DNA of 55,212 bases from Streptococcus australis (GCF_003943615.1 NZ_RJPZ01000003.1:171437-226648); one strand, 5' to 3'. Positions 8,865-17,855 are shown, counted from the stretch's first letter. Program-made: numbers and translations. The notes: generated from the letters alone by a model not told the origin.

Positions 8865-10001
8865 TTAAAAACGTTCTGGACCAATGTATAAGAAGTCCCC
8901 ATCTGGTTGTGCTAAGAAGCGTAATGTCTTATAATCGTCTCCCACTTTAAGGTTGATCTTTGCAACCACTCGAGTAGAGTCATACTCTTCTCCATCAGCA
9001 GTGATTTTTGTCTCTGTACCAATTTGAACATTTTGTTTATGTTTTTTCAAAACTTCTAATAAGGAGGTTCCACCTTTACCAGTTTTCTTATCTCCTTTTT
9101 TCAGATCTTTGAATTCTTTCGTGCTCATCTCACGTTCGTTTGAAGTATCTTCATCTTCATCGTCTTCACTAGCATAGACTTCTTCCAAGTTAAAGGCTTC
9201 TACAGATTTCAAATAATAGTTACCATCCACTTTTTCAAATCGGAAATAAATATTTTGGTGAGAGGCGTTCTTTGCACGATCCCAAGTAAGGGTCATGCCT
9301 TTCTTTTCATATTCGACACTAGTAGCCAATCCATACGTATCAACAATCTGATCAGCAGTCAAGCCATAACCGTCCTTGTTGCTGTAACTTAATGCTGCAA
9401 GGTCTTTAAGGGTCCAAGTAAAGACAACCTCATCCTTTTCTGTGGTGAAGCCCTTCTTTGTCTTCTTTGCTTCTTCGCTGGCACGATCTAATCGTTTGGT
9501 ACGTTTGGCATCTGCTTGAGGTTTAGATGAATGTCCCCAGAAATAACCAGCTCCGCCACCAATCAAGCCACCAAGAAGGAGTGCAAGAATAGAAAAGACA
9601 ACAAATTTCGTCCATACACGCTTCGGATTTGGCTGAACATTCCATTGCGATTGGAAGGCTTGAGGGGTCCCTTGTTGGTAGAAAGGATTGTTTTCTACCT
9701 GAGGAGCTTGGTTTTGGAAAAATTGTCCCTGCCCTCCAGCTTGTGGTCCTTCTACTGGAGAAGACTGTTGAAAGGCTTGCGCTCCTGGTGCGCCAAATGG
9801 CTCATAAGCTGTTTGACCATTTTGTGCCCCAAAAGGTTCTTGAACAGTCTGCCCTACTTGTGATCCAAAAGGTTCTTGAACGCTTTGACCAGTTTGGGCT
9901 TCAAGAGGTGGTTGAACGGTTTGTTCGGATTGTGCTCCGAAAGGTTCTTGAACAGTTTGTCCCTCTTGTGTTCCAAAAGGTGTCTTGTCTTCTGTTGTCA
10001 T
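8865..10001 (-). CDS. Membrane protein with cytoplasmic PFGAQ repeats and tandem extracellular domains (cluster member 1)
   Basis: 378 residues, the longest member. Residues 1-75 hold six imperfect units of about 13 residues (PFGAQxGQTVQE), then a Gln/Pro-rich stretch. A transmembrane segment (about 135-155, FVVFSILALLLGGLIGGGAGYFWG) follows, with the Arg/Lys side inside. Extracellularly lie domain 1 (TADQIVDTYGLATSVEYEKKG...YYLKSVEAFNLEE) and domain 2 (LKKGDKKTGKGGTSLLEVLKKH...TLRFLAQPDGDFLYIG). An acidic linker (SEDDEDEDTSNERE) joins them. AAAGGAG precedes the ATG. First gene of the 10001-8040 unit. Function unknown; the repeats could bind a cytoplasmic partner. Confidence 0.8.
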   Translation of the reverse strand: MTTEDKTPFGTQEGQTVQEPFGAQSEQTVQPPLEAQTGQSVQEPFGSQVGQTVQEPFGAQNGQTAYEPFGAPGAQAFQQSSPVEGPQAGGQGQFFQNQAPQVENNPFYQQGTPQAFQSQWNVQPNPKRVWTKFVVFSILALLLGGLIGGGAGYFWGHSSKPQADAKRTKRLDRASEEAKKTKKGFTTEKDEVVFTWTLKDLAALSYSNKDGYGLTADQIVDTYGLATSVEYEKKGMTLTWDRAKNASHQNIYFRFEKVDGNYYLKSVEAFNLEEVYASEDDEDEDTSNEREMSTKEFKDLKKGDKKTGKGGTSLLEVLKKHKQNVQIGTETKITADGEEYDSTRVVAKINLKVGDDYKTLRFLAQPDGDFLYIGPERF

Positions 10002-10078
10002 AATCTCTCCTTTACTAAGAACCTTCGCCCATCATCCTCCCCACTTTTTGTGGCCATAGTTTGACGTGCAAAGTATAA

Positions 10079-10106
10079 ATATAGTAGTTCTACTATATCA
10101 TAAAAC
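10079..10106 (-). promoter_or_regulatory. Promoter overlapped by a perfect 20-bp palindrome
   Basis: ATATAGTAG-TT-CTACTATAT (10079-10098) is a perfect inverted repeat. Its minus-strand half contains the -10 element TATAGT (10092-10097). The upstream bases read TTTATGATATAGTAG, nearly the same as the promoter at 7757. A weak -35 (TGGAAA, 10115-10120) is 17 bp away. This looks like an operator for a dimeric regulator, by inference. Confidence 0.55.
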
Positions 10107-10149
10107 AATCCTTTTTTCCACCTCATTCTGAGATTGGGAAAGCAATTAA

Positions 10150-10175
10150 AAAACGACCCCTTTCGAGATCGTTTT
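10150..10175 (-). terminator. Terminator of the pgi remnant
   Basis: AAAACGA and TCGTTTT form the stem around a purine-rich loop; on the minus strand the hairpin is followed by six T residues. It lies just after the stop codon of the pgi fragment. Confidence 0.7.
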
Positions 10176-10184
10176 GTCTGTCGA

Positions 10185-10662
10185 TTAAAGGCGAGCGTTG
10201 AGTTCTTTACTCAATTCTTCAAATCCTGGTTTACCAAGAAGGGCAAACATGTTGCGTTTGTATGCTTCAACACCTGGTTGGTCAAATGGGTTGATCGCGT
10301 TCAAGTAACCTGAAAGGGCAATGGCTAATTCGAAGAAGTAGATAGTGTAACCAAGAGTGAAGGCGTCTTGCTCAGGAAGAGTCACGTACATGTTTGGCAC
10401 GTCACCGTCTGTGTGGGCAAGAAGAACACCGTCAGTTGCTTTTTTGTTAACGAAGTCAACGTCTTTTCCTTGAAGGTATCCAAGTCCATCAAGATCTTCT
10501 TCCAATGTAGGGATGATCACGTTCTTACGTGGTTTATCCACACGGACAACTGTTTCAAACATGATACGAGTTCCTTCTTGGATAAATTGACCCAATGAGT
10601 GCAAGTCTGTTGAGAAGTTAGCTGAAGTTGGGTAAATCCCTTTTTGGTCTTTCCCTTCTGTT
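10185..10662 (-). pseudogene. pgi: 3' fragment of glucose-6-phosphate isomerase gene
   Basis: An open frame of 139 residues (10185-10604) aligns to the last 139 residues of the intact pgi at 16478, with about 13 differences. The homology continues out of the open frame to about 10662, where it stops abruptly in the middle of the sequence. About two thirds of the gene, including the N-terminal sugar isomerase domain, is missing, so no enzyme can be made. Over most of its length the DNA differs clearly from the intact copy, but the last 63 bp (10600-10662) differ at only two positions. This points to a recombination point. It keeps its own terminator. Confidence 0.9.
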
Positions 10663-10867
10663 CAGGCACCCCTTATGGATGCATCTGCTGGAAATTCCCT
10701 TGCACTGGCTGGCTAGTTTGATTGACTTCAAGCTCTTTGCGCTTGACCCTGACCGTCTTTTTCTGGCATGTTTTTATCCTTATAAATTTTGTTGATTTGT
10801 CATATTGCGAAAACATTGAAAAACAATGACAAATTTTACAATATTAAAACATAAATTATTTTCCCTA
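10663..10867. other. Unassigned junction sequence beside the pgi fragment
   Basis: No intact gene. On the minus strand a short, frame-broken coding-like stretch (KKTVRVKRKELEV..., about 10680-10775) follows an ATG with AAGGA, and looks like the remains of a small gene I cannot identify. ATTTGTCAT (10795-10803) and ATGACAAAT (10826-10834) form a 9-bp inverted repeat 22 bp apart. Confidence 0.4.
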
Positions 10868-10995
10868 TCAAAAAGGGAGTGGGAAAGAACTTCAAACAAG
10901 TTAAAAAGTTCATCTTCCCACCCCCGCACAGTTGATCAGGCAATCTTTGGGGCTTAAAAAGCGAAGGAAGATGCCAATCAACCACTGCGTCATCT
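10868..10995 (-). repeat. Diverged relative of the dispersed repeat
   Basis: Contains GGGAGTGGGAAAG, then CCCACCCCCGCACAGTTGA and finally CAACCACTGCGTC in the same order and orientation as an inverted copy of the 180-bp element. The interior between them is different and shorter. Read as a degenerate or second-family member. Confidence 0.6.
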
Positions 10996-11101
10996 ATTTT
11001 TTCTAATTTAGACCCAGAAGCCTGGACTTTTTGTCCAAGCTCTGAATCAATTTTTTAGACTTTTATTTTTCTAAATTGCTTGATTTTAAATTTTGTTATG
11101 G

Positions 11102-11473
11102 TCAAGCAGTTTCGAAAATCTGAATGGTAGAGTCCTTTTCAATTACTACTGCTTGGTCTGCTGCAACATGGAGAGTGCCCGGCAGGCTGCCCTCTTTTGA
11201 ACCATCAAAAGAAATAGTGATATGGCCCAGTCCAGTTAAATTTTTTTCTACTACATTTCCTACTGCAGTAATCGAATATTCCTGACTATCTACGACCAGC
11301 TTTCCACCTTCTAGTATTGCACCTAGAAGATTTTTGTTATCGATTTTAAAACAATACTCTGCTAAGTCTTCTGGAGCTTCTTCTCCAAATAAAATGAGCA
11401 TATTAGCGTCTTGAATCATATTCTGAGCTTCAGGCCCCACTTGAATTACTTTAGCTTCAAAAATTTTCTTCAT
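11102..11473 (-). CDS. srlB: PTS glucitol/sorbitol-specific EIIA component
   Basis: 123 residues, the normal size of EIIA-Gut. It passes phosphate from HPr to the EIIB domain during sorbitol uptake in the cytoplasm. The N-terminus (KKIFEAKVIQVGPEAQNMI) and central MLILFGEEAPEDLAEYC are typical of PF03829. The conserved Gly-His near GLGHITISFDG is consistent with the phosphorylation-site region. It is the last gene of the sorbitol operon, 98 bp after srlE. Confidence 0.92.
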   Translation of the reverse strand: MKKIFEAKVIQVGPEAQNMIQDANMLILFGEEAPEDLAEYCFKIDNKNLLGAILEGGKLVVDSQEYSITAVGNVVEKNLTGLGHITISFDGSKEGSLPGTLHVAADQAVVIEKDSTIQIFETA

Positions 11474-11571
11474 CTAATTCCTATTCATCCTTTCTCAAAT
11501 CTGTCATAAACTTATGTTTGTAGATAAGTTTAACATAATAGTTGCTATATTTACGTGCATCTATCAAAGGT

Positions 11572-12552
11572 CTACTGATAAAGGCCAATACTAGCTATCC
11601 AAGCTACTAGCACCCGCGGAACACCATTGAGAAAGCGTGAATAAAGCACAGAAGGGACACCAACCTCAACTGTTTCAGCCTTGGCTTCAGATAGACCGAG
11701 TGCTACAGGAATGAAATCACAACCGTTTTGAGTGTTGATAGCAAATATAGCTGGCAGAGCCATTTGGGGCGGAATATTCCCTTTGCCGATTTCAACTCCA
11801 ATTAAGGTTCCAATAATCTGACTGATAACAGCTCCGGGGCCTAACAAAGGAGATAGGAATGGCAAGGAACAGATAAAGCCAATCAAAATGAGTCCCCAGA
11901 TGTTCCCAGCTAGGGGAACCATTAATTTTGCCAGCCAATTTCCAACACCTGAACCTTGAATAACCCCAATCAGCAAGGAAACAAAGGCCATGAAAGGAAT
12001 GATCGTATTGAGCATTGTTTGTATGGCTTCACGAGCAGCCTGGTTGAAAGTCGCAACGACCTTCCCAGCACCCATCCCAATTCTTGCTACAATACTTGTT
12101 TCAGCTTTTTGCTCTGTAATTTTTTTACTAGTATCGTAAGTTGGCTTTTCTGTTACCACAGTTGTCGCTTTTTCGTCTTCATTAGCAGCAGAAATTTGAT
12201 TAAGACCAACTGCTGACACATAGATTTCCTCGGTTATATATTGAGCTAGAGGCCCACTTTTCCCTGTAGCGACAATATTTATTGTAGGGATCCCCTTTTT
12301 AGGATAAATACCACAGCGAAGAGTACCGCCACAATCCACGATTGCTAAAGCAATTTCCTCATCTGGGATAGAAGTTTTAAACCCATTAACAGCTTCCATA
12401 CCGGTCAAATCAGCAATTTTATCTACAATATCTGGCTTTTCTCCTCCGCCAGTGATATAGATGAATTTATGCTTAGCTTCACTAGGTGTAATGACCAAAG
12501 GTCCTCCGAAACCGCCATTTCCTTTAACAACTTTTATACTCTTATATGACAT
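11572..12552 (-). CDS. srlE: PTS glucitol/sorbitol-specific EIIBC component
   Basis: 326 residues from the ATG at 12550-12552; the open frame reaches 12576, but [19 protein letters not shown] is the usual EIIB-Gut start. Residues 1-150 are the EIIB domain (phosphocysteine in [17 protein letters not shown]). The C-terminal half is a membrane domain ([25 protein letters not shown]) that completes the sorbitol channel with SrlA. It imports sorbitol as sorbitol-6-phosphate. The gap from srlA is 16 bp. Confidence 0.93.
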   Translation of the reverse strand: MSYKSIKVVKGNGGFGGPLVITPSEAKHKFIYITGGGEKPDIVDKIADLTGMEAVNGFKTSIPDEEIALAIVDCGGTLRCGIYPKKGIPTINIVATGKSGPLAQYITEEIYVSAVGLNQISAANEDEKATTVVTEKPTYDTSKKITEQKAETSIVARIGMGAGKVVATFNQAAREAIQTMLNTIIPFMAFVSLLIGVIQGSGVGNWLAKLMVPLAGNIWGLILIGFICSLPFLSPLLGPGAVISQIIGTLIGVEIGKGNIPPQMALPAIFAINTQNGCDFIPVALGLSEAKAETVEVGVPSVLYSRFLNGVPRVLVAWIASIGLYQ

Positions 12553-12568
12553 AATTTCACTCTTTCTA

Positions 12569-13111
12569 TCAATCAAATGTTTTACTCAAGGTAACACCTT
12601 GCTGTTTTGCTACATAAGCAGTTGTAAAATCGGTCACCCAACCGCCTACAAAGTTCATGACAAGCCCAACAAGCATGTAACGAATGGCTAAGTCCATTTG
12701 ACTTAAACCTAAAGTTTGAATTCCTGTTGCAATTCCCATCCATACAAACAATTCCCCAGGATTGATATGCGGAAATACACCATTTGAAGTATGGCAGAAC
12801 TGCATCTGAGCTGCTACAAAACTAGGTTTATAATATTCTGGTAAGAAACGTCCCATACTGATTGCCATCGGATTCCCCAGCATAAAGGCTGAAATGAAAG
12901 GTAAAATCATATACCGGCTAACAGGATTTTTGGCAGAAATCTTAGCCAGGGAATTGACCTTCTCTTCTCCCAAGAAAGCGATAAGGGTATTCATTGCAAT
13001 CAATAGCATTAAGACAAGCGGTACAATATTTGTCATCCAGCTAATAAAGGTTTCTCCACCTAATTGGAAGAGTTTCATAAAACTCTCTGCAAAATTTGTA
13101 ATGTGATTCAT
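12569..13111 (-). CDS. srlA: PTS glucitol/sorbitol-specific EIIC component
   Basis: 180 residues, multi-pass membrane protein, PF03608 family. Seen: [28 protein letters not shown] and the loop [34 protein letters not shown], which carries the conserved His/Asn/Glu residues of EIIC-Gut. It works with SrlE and SrlB. It overlaps the gutM stop by 4 bp (ATGA), and AAGGGAG precedes its start. Confidence 0.93.
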   Translation of the reverse strand: MNHITNFAESFMKLFQLGGETFISWMTNIVPLVLMLLIAMNTLIAFLGEEKVNSLAKISAKNPVSRYMILPFISAFMLGNPMAISMGRFLPEYYKPSFVAAQMQFCHTSNGVFPHINPGELFVWMGIATGIQTLGLSQMDLAIRYMLVGLVMNFVGGWVTDFTTAYVAKQQGVTLSKTFD

Positions 13112-13605
13112 AAGGAACTCCCTTTCTTATTTTTTTTAAATAACTGTTTAATAGATAATTGTAAGTAATTCGCATAAAAGCCGAATCCCAGAAAAGAATC
13201 AGATGAACTTGTCTCTTTCTCAATACCTGCCTCATGCCAAAGATAGACTTTTCTAGCATCTTCTATGGCTGATTGCATCAACTTATTTTCTTTTCTCACA
13301 AGAGGATTATACTTGTCAAAATAATGGATGTCTTCTCCAACATAATCGTCCATATTTTGAAAACGTGCTAAGATTGTGACTCCTTGCATTTTGCTAGCTT
13401 TAAGAACCCGACCGTTTTCATCAACCGCGAACATGACAATCGTACCGGATTTGATTCTTCCGGACTTCCTGCCAATCGCTACGCGCCCCAGTCTTCGGAG
13501 CATCGTATAGGTCTTATTGAAGTCTTTGAGTTGCTGCCAGCCGAGGAACATTTGAAATATATAAGCTGCCATGACAAATACAGCGAAAATTATTAGCGAA
13601 TTCAT
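13108..13605 (-). CDS. gutM: Glucitol operon activator GutM
   Basis: 165 residues with one N-terminal membrane segment (LIIFAVFVMAAYIFQMFLGW). This matches the GutM/SrlM family, described as an accessory activator of sorbitol operons. The motif YTMLRRLGRVAIGRKSGRIKSGTIV is characteristic. Its start overlaps the gutR stop by one base (TAATG) and AAAGGAG precedes it, so the two are coupled. How GutM acts at the molecular level is not visible. Confidence 0.88.
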   Translation of the reverse strand: MNSLIIFAVFVMAAYIFQMFLGWQQLKDFNKTYTMLRRLGRVAIGRKSGRIKSGTIVMFAVDENGRVLKASKMQGVTILARFQNMDDYVGEDIHYFDKYNPLVRKENKLMQSAIEDARKVYLWHEAGIEKETSSSDSFLGFGFYANYLQLSIKQLFKKNKKGSSL

Positions 13606-15470
13606 TAAAATACTCCTTTGCTCTTAGAAAATGATAGAAACTCTGTCTCTGTTTCTACAGCCCTCAAAGCTTCTTTTAGAGAAGGCTCTCCTGCAATTCG
13701 AAAAATGTCGTCATACAATTCCAGCAATTCACTCTCCATTTTGCTTTCAATTTCTGAGGGAATGGCGACTAGAAAGATAAATTCAATCCAATCATCTCCT
13801 TTTTGATAAGGCTCTTCTAGCTTTCCAAACATTAAAATAGTCTTTGCATAACCCTGGTTAATTGTATGGGGGAAGGCAATTCCTCCACCAAAAATGGTTG
13901 ATTGTTTTTTCTCCCTATCAATTATCCGATTTCTAAAACCTTCATCAATCATCTGAAGTTTCTCTAACTCTGCAACCATATTTAGCAAGTATTGCTGATA
14001 GGTTTTTTGGGGACTCAACCGAAGAAAACGTAAGCTGACTGTTTCTAGATTTTTTTGATGAAAAGCATTGGCCCTCTGCCATTCTTCCCGCAGCCATTGA
14101 TCATCAAAAAGATGATTAACTTGAATGACTGGAGATTTAGAATCTTTATATTTTAGAGGAACTGTCGTAAAAATCGCGAAATAGTCCTGATTCAAATCCA
14201 GATTAAAATCCTCTTCAGAATACTGAGTAATGTCTACATCATTTCCAAGGATTCGTCTGAGTTGCTGAATAATCATCGCAGCAGTTCCTCTTCCTGTTGT
14301 GCAAACTACTGCTATCTGCTTGCGAGAACCATTTACAACAGAGTTTTGCTTTCTTAAAATCATTTCAAAATACAAAGCCAGATATCCGATTTCAGATAAT
14401 TCCAATTCAGAACCAAAAATTGCAGACAGTTCTTCTCCAGCAATTTTCGCCATTTCAAAAGCAAAAGGATATTGAGTTTGAACCTCGCCATGGAATATAT
14501 CATTAGCTTGCACATGGAAAATCAGTCGATTGATTAAGGGGCCTAGATGAGACTTGATTTCTTCAAATAATTCTTCATCATCAAAGTTAACCAACATTGT
14601 TTCTTTGACTTTCTTGACAATCCCTTGAAAAATGTTTGCAAGCTGTTCAGATTGATAAGACGGCTTGCTTAAAGTGTCAATAAAACGGATATTAAACGGA
14701 AAACACAAAAAGTCTATTTCAAACTGACTGAGGGAAATCTTATAAGTCATCTCAATATGATAGATTAATTTTTCAACCAAAGGTGTCTCTGTTAAATCAT
14801 TCCTATAGTAAGGAATAGGGCAACTCAACACCCTAGATGCATAAATACGCTCCACCATAATTGAAATTGTCTTTCGAAGGAGTTCCTTTGTTTCTTTCGG
14901 GATTTTATACTCCTGGAGTAGCGTCTCCAGAAAAGAAGATGTTGCCTCGGTGAGTGTCTTTCCTTCAAAGTAAGGGGCCACTTGGTGAATATAGAGCAAG
15001 CGCAAATTCAGCTCGGACCCCAAGACCTCCAGCCCACGGTTGGGCTTTCCTGAAATAGTGATAGAGTAACTCTCTGCCAAAGATTTTACTTGTTTTAAAT
15101 CCTTATTAAGGGTACTTCTACTAACACCTGCCTCCTCAGCCAAGTCGTCAATAAGAAGAGGGGAGGTTGACTTAATTAAACGTTTTAGTAAATAGGCAAT
15201 TCTTTTACTGGAAGAATTGAAGTCACTCTCCCGTTTTAAACTACCAGATAAAATCCTTTCCAACTCAGTATAGTCATACACCTCTAACATTAACTTATCA
15301 TCTTGTGAGATAATCTGGATACTCGGAGCCAAAACATCATTTAATTGTTGGATACTCTTTTGCAAGGTTTGCATACTAATATCCAGCTCTGAGCGCATAT
15401 CTACCAAGGAATAAGTTGGCTGTGAGACCATTTTTTCTAAAATGTTATACCATCGATTTACTATGGTCAA
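13605..15470 (-). CDS. gutR: PRD-containing sorbitol operon regulator
   Basis: 621 residues, BglG/LicR/Mga-like activator. Domains in order: N-terminal HTH (1-60), second HTH (about 85-150, DLAEEAGVSRSTLNKDLKQV), PRD1 (about 170-270), PRD2 (about 285-380), an EIIB-like domain (from about 388, AVVCTTGRGTAAMI) and a C-terminal EIIA domain (about 475-615, GGGIAFPHTINQG with the phosphorylatable His). Phosphorylation by HPr and the PTS proteins should tell it whether sorbitol is being imported. It is the second gene of the operon it likely controls. Confidence 0.9.
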   Translation of the reverse strand: MTIVNRWYNILEKMVSQPTYSLVDMRSELDISMQTLQKSIQQLNDVLAPSIQIISQDDKLMLEVYDYTELERILSGSLKRESDFNSSSKRIAYLLKRLIKSTSPLLIDDLAEEAGVSRSTLNKDLKQVKSLAESYSITISGKPNRGLEVLGSELNLRLLYIHQVAPYFEGKTLTEATSSFLETLLQEYKIPKETKELLRKTISIMVERIYASRVLSCPIPYYRNDLTETPLVEKLIYHIEMTYKISLSQFEIDFLCFPFNIRFIDTLSKPSYQSEQLANIFQGIVKKVKETMLVNFDDEELFEEIKSHLGPLINRLIFHVQANDIFHGEVQTQYPFAFEMAKIAGEELSAIFGSELELSEIGYLALYFEMILRKQNSVVNGSRKQIAVVCTTGRGTAAMIIQQLRRILGNDVDITQYSEEDFNLDLNQDYFAIFTTVPLKYKDSKSPVIQVNHLFDDQWLREEWQRANAFHQKNLETVSLRFLRLSPQKTYQQYLLNMVAELEKLQMIDEGFRNRIIDREKKQSTIFGGGIAFPHTINQGYAKTILMFGKLEEPYQKGDDWIEFIFLVAIPSEIESKMESELLELYDDIFRIAGEPSLKEALRAVETETEFLSFSKSKGVF

Positions 15471-15493
15471 CTCTCTTCCTCACCTTCATTTTT

Positions 15494-16294
15494 TTAACCG
15501 CGAGTTTTCCCCCCGGCAATATTTGTAGTGACTCCAGTTATATAGCTAGAACGGTCTGAAATATAGAATGCTACAAGGTCAGCTACTTCCCGTAGTTTAC
15601 CACTTCGTCCCAAAGGAGTTGTTGAAGTTGAAGCATAACCAGCTCGAATATCTTCTACCGTCTTTCCACGGGTATAAGCAAGAGCTTCCTCATAAGAAAG
15701 AGTTCGAAGTCCCGTAGCTTCCATAATTCCTGGAGCAATTCCAACCACACGTACACCATGCTTACCCAGCTCTTTCGCCCATGAACGAGTGTAACTATAG
15801 ACTGCTGCTTTTGTTGCAGCATAGGCACTTTGTCCTTCAGAACCTTCCAAACCTGCTTCTGAAGCCATGTTCACAATTACACCTTTTCTATTTTTCACTA
15901 AAATACGTCCTACTGCCTGACTAACCAAATACAAACCTTTTTGATTAATCATTGTTACTTTTTCAAACGTTTCATCGTCTAACTCGTAAGGACCTTTAGG
16001 ATTTTCTGCATCAATTAATAATCTGGGAACATTAATCCCTGCATTATTGACTACCGCATCAATATTGCCAAATCTTTCAACTATTTTGGCAACACCCTCT
16101 TCTACTTCAGAGCGAGAAGTTACATCAACTTTTACAAATAATAGATTCGGGTGACGCAAATCGTTGTCGCTAAGATCAAAATTCGCTACATTGACTCCTA
16201 ATTCCAGCAATTCTTCAACGATTGCCTTACCGATCCCAGATGACGCGCCAGTCACAAGAACTGTTTTGCCTTTTATGTTTAACCAATCATTCAT
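15494..16294 (-). CDS. srlD: Sorbitol-6-phosphate 2-dehydrogenase
   Basis: 266 residues from the ATG at 16292-16294. AGAGG lies 8 nt upstream; an earlier in-frame start at 16309 would overlap this site. Classical short-chain dehydrogenase: nucleotide loop TGASSGIGKA, NNAG, catalytic Ser in NMASEAG and YxxxK in SAYAATKAAV. It oxidises sorbitol-6-P to fructose-6-P with NAD+, feeding glycolysis at the substrate of Pgi. First gene of the operon. Confidence 0.92.
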   Translation of the reverse strand: MNDWLNIKGKTVLVTGASSGIGKAIVEELLELGVNVANFDLSDNDLRHPNLLFVKVDVTSRSEVEEGVAKIVERFGNIDAVVNNAGINVPRLLIDAENPKGPYELDDETFEKVTMINQKGLYLVSQAVGRILVKNRKGVIVNMASEAGLEGSEGQSAYAATKAAVYSYTRSWAKELGKHGVRVVGIAPGIMEATGLRTLSYEEALAYTRGKTVEDIRAGYASTSTTPLGRSGKLREVADLVAFYISDRSSYITGVTTNIAGGKTRG

Positions 16295-16326
16295 TTTGAT
16301 ACCTCTCAAATTTTATTTACAAGGCA

Positions 16327-16355
16327 ATTATACAGCGCTTTCATAAAAGAATTAA
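16327..16355 (-). promoter_or_regulatory. Promoter and cre site of the sorbitol operon
   Basis: Minus-strand TATAAT (16327-16332) with a weak -35 (TTAATT, 17 bp upstream). ATGAAAGCGCTGTAT (16330-16344) matches the cre consensus except one base and lies over the -10/spacer. CcpA bound here would block RNA polymerase, so glucose repression is expected. Confidence 0.7.
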
Positions 16356-16415
16356 GACACTCTTTTTTACACTTTTAAAAAAAATAATAAACTAATTAAG
16401 AGGCTTGTACTAAAA

Positions 16416-16446
16416 ATCCACAAGAAATGAACTTGTGGATCTTTTT
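16416..16446 (-). terminator. Terminator of the full-length pgi
   Basis: ATCCACAAG and CTTGTGGAT form a 9-bp stem with a 7-nt loop, flanked by A and T runs so that it could work both ways. It lies about 35 bp past the pgi stop and also separates pgi from the sorbitol promoter. Confidence 0.85.
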
Positions 16447-16477
16447 ATATTCTAAATGAACTCAAAGCATATGAGAA

Positions 16478-17827
16478 TCAAAGGCGTGCATTCAACTCAG
16501 CACCCAGCTCTTCAAAGCCTGGTTTCCCAAGAAGAGCAAACATGTTTTTCTTATAAGCTTCAACTCCAGGCTGGTCAAATGGATTGATACCATTCAGGTA
16601 GCCAGAAAGAGCAATAGCCAACTCAAAGAAGTAAATAGTGTAGCCCAAAGTGAACTCATCTTGCTCAGGCAGTGTCACAAACATATTTGGAACTCCACCA
16701 TCAGTGTGTGCTAACAGCACTCCATCTGTAGCTTTTTTATTGACAAAGTCAACATCTTTTCCTTGCAAGTAGCCAAGACCGTCCAAGTCTTCTGCCAATT
16801 CAGGAATCAGCACATTTTTGCGAGGTTTATCTACACGGATAACTGTTTCAAAGAGGATACGGGTACCTTCCTGGATAAATTGTCCCAGAGAGTGCAAGTC
16901 TGTTGAGAAGTTAGCTGAAGTTGGATAAATCCCTTTTTGATCTTTCCCTTCTGACTCACCAGCCAGTTGCTTCCACCACTCAGAGAAGTATTGCAGAGAT
17001 GGTTCATAGTTAGCTAGAACTTCTGTCAGATAACCTTTACGGTACAAGATATTGCGCACAACTGCATATTGATATGCTTCATTTTCAGCCAACTTATCAG
17101 AAGCATAAGCCTTGCGAGCAGCATTTGCTCCTTCCATTAACTTGCTGATATCAGCTCCTGCAGCTGCGATTGGCAAGAGCCCCACTGCTGTCAATACTGT
17201 AAAACGACCACCTACACTATCAGGCACTACAAAAGTATCCCAGCCATTAGCATCTGCTTCAACCTTAACTGCACCTTTAGCGCGGTCTGTAGTTGCGTAG
17301 ATACGTTGGTTAGCTTCTTCTTGACCGTACTTCTTAACCAAGAGTTCTTTGAAGACACGGAAAGCAATAGCCGGTTCAGTTGTTGTACCTGATTTAGAAA
17401 TCACGTTTACTGAGAAATCTTTGTCTGATACATAGTCTACCAAATCAGCCAAATAGCTTGAAGAGATAGAGTTTCCAGCATAGAGGATCTGAGGTGCCTT
17501 GCGTTCTTCCTTTCTTTGCAAGTTTACAAATGAATTATTCAAGAAATCAATAGCTGCACGAGCTCCTAAATAGGAACCACCAATACCGATTACGATCAAT
17601 ACCTCACTATCAGATTGGATTTTAGCAGCAGCCTTTTGAATACGAGCAAATTCTTCGCGGTCGTAGTTTTCAGGAAGGTCCAACCAACCCAAGAAGTCGC
17701 TACCAGCACCAGTTCCTTTACGGATCAATTCGTCTGCTGCTGTAACTTGTGCTTGCATGTAGTCCACTTCATGTGGGGCAACAAATTTACCCAAAACTTT
17801 TGAGTAGTCAAATTTAATATGAGACAT
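16478..17827 (-). CDS. pgi: Glucose-6-phosphate isomerase
   Basis: 449 residues, full length. It interconverts glucose-6-P and fructose-6-P in the cytoplasm. PGI signatures visible: [54 protein letters not shown] and the C-terminal [17 protein letters not shown] with [21 protein letters not shown] precedes the ATG. It has its own promoter and terminator. A diverged 3' copy lies 5.8 kb downstream, on the other side of the sorbitol operon, so one of the two was acquired by recombination. Confidence 0.96.
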   Translation of the reverse strand: MSHIKFDYSKVLGKFVAPHEVDYMQAQVTAADELIRKGTGAGSDFLGWLDLPENYDREEFARIQKAAAKIQSDSEVLIVIGIGGSYLGARAAIDFLNNSFVNLQRKEERKAPQILYAGNSISSSYLADLVDYVSDKDFSVNVISKSGTTTEPAIAFRVFKELLVKKYGQEEANQRIYATTDRAKGAVKVEADANGWDTFVVPDSVGGRFTVLTAVGLLPIAAAGADISKLMEGANAARKAYASDKLAENEAYQYAVVRNILYRKGYLTEVLANYEPSLQYFSEWWKQLAGESEGKDQKGIYPTSANFSTDLHSLGQFIQEGTRILFETVIRVDKPRKNVLIPELAEDLDGLGYLQGKDVDFVNKKATDGVLLAHTDGGVPNMFVTLPEQDEFTLGYTIYFFELAIALSGYLNGINPFDQPGVEAYKKNMFALLGKPGFEELGAELNARL

Positions 17828-17855
17828 GTTATTCCTCCAAAATTTCTTCTTCTCT

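Noticed and set aside
10185..10604. 139-codon frame as an independent isomerase-like gene
   Set aside because: It is only the 3' third of pgi, without promoter or N-terminal domain.
10795..10834. Inverted repeat as end of an insertion sequence
   Set aside because: No transposase, no second end and no target duplication could be found nearby.
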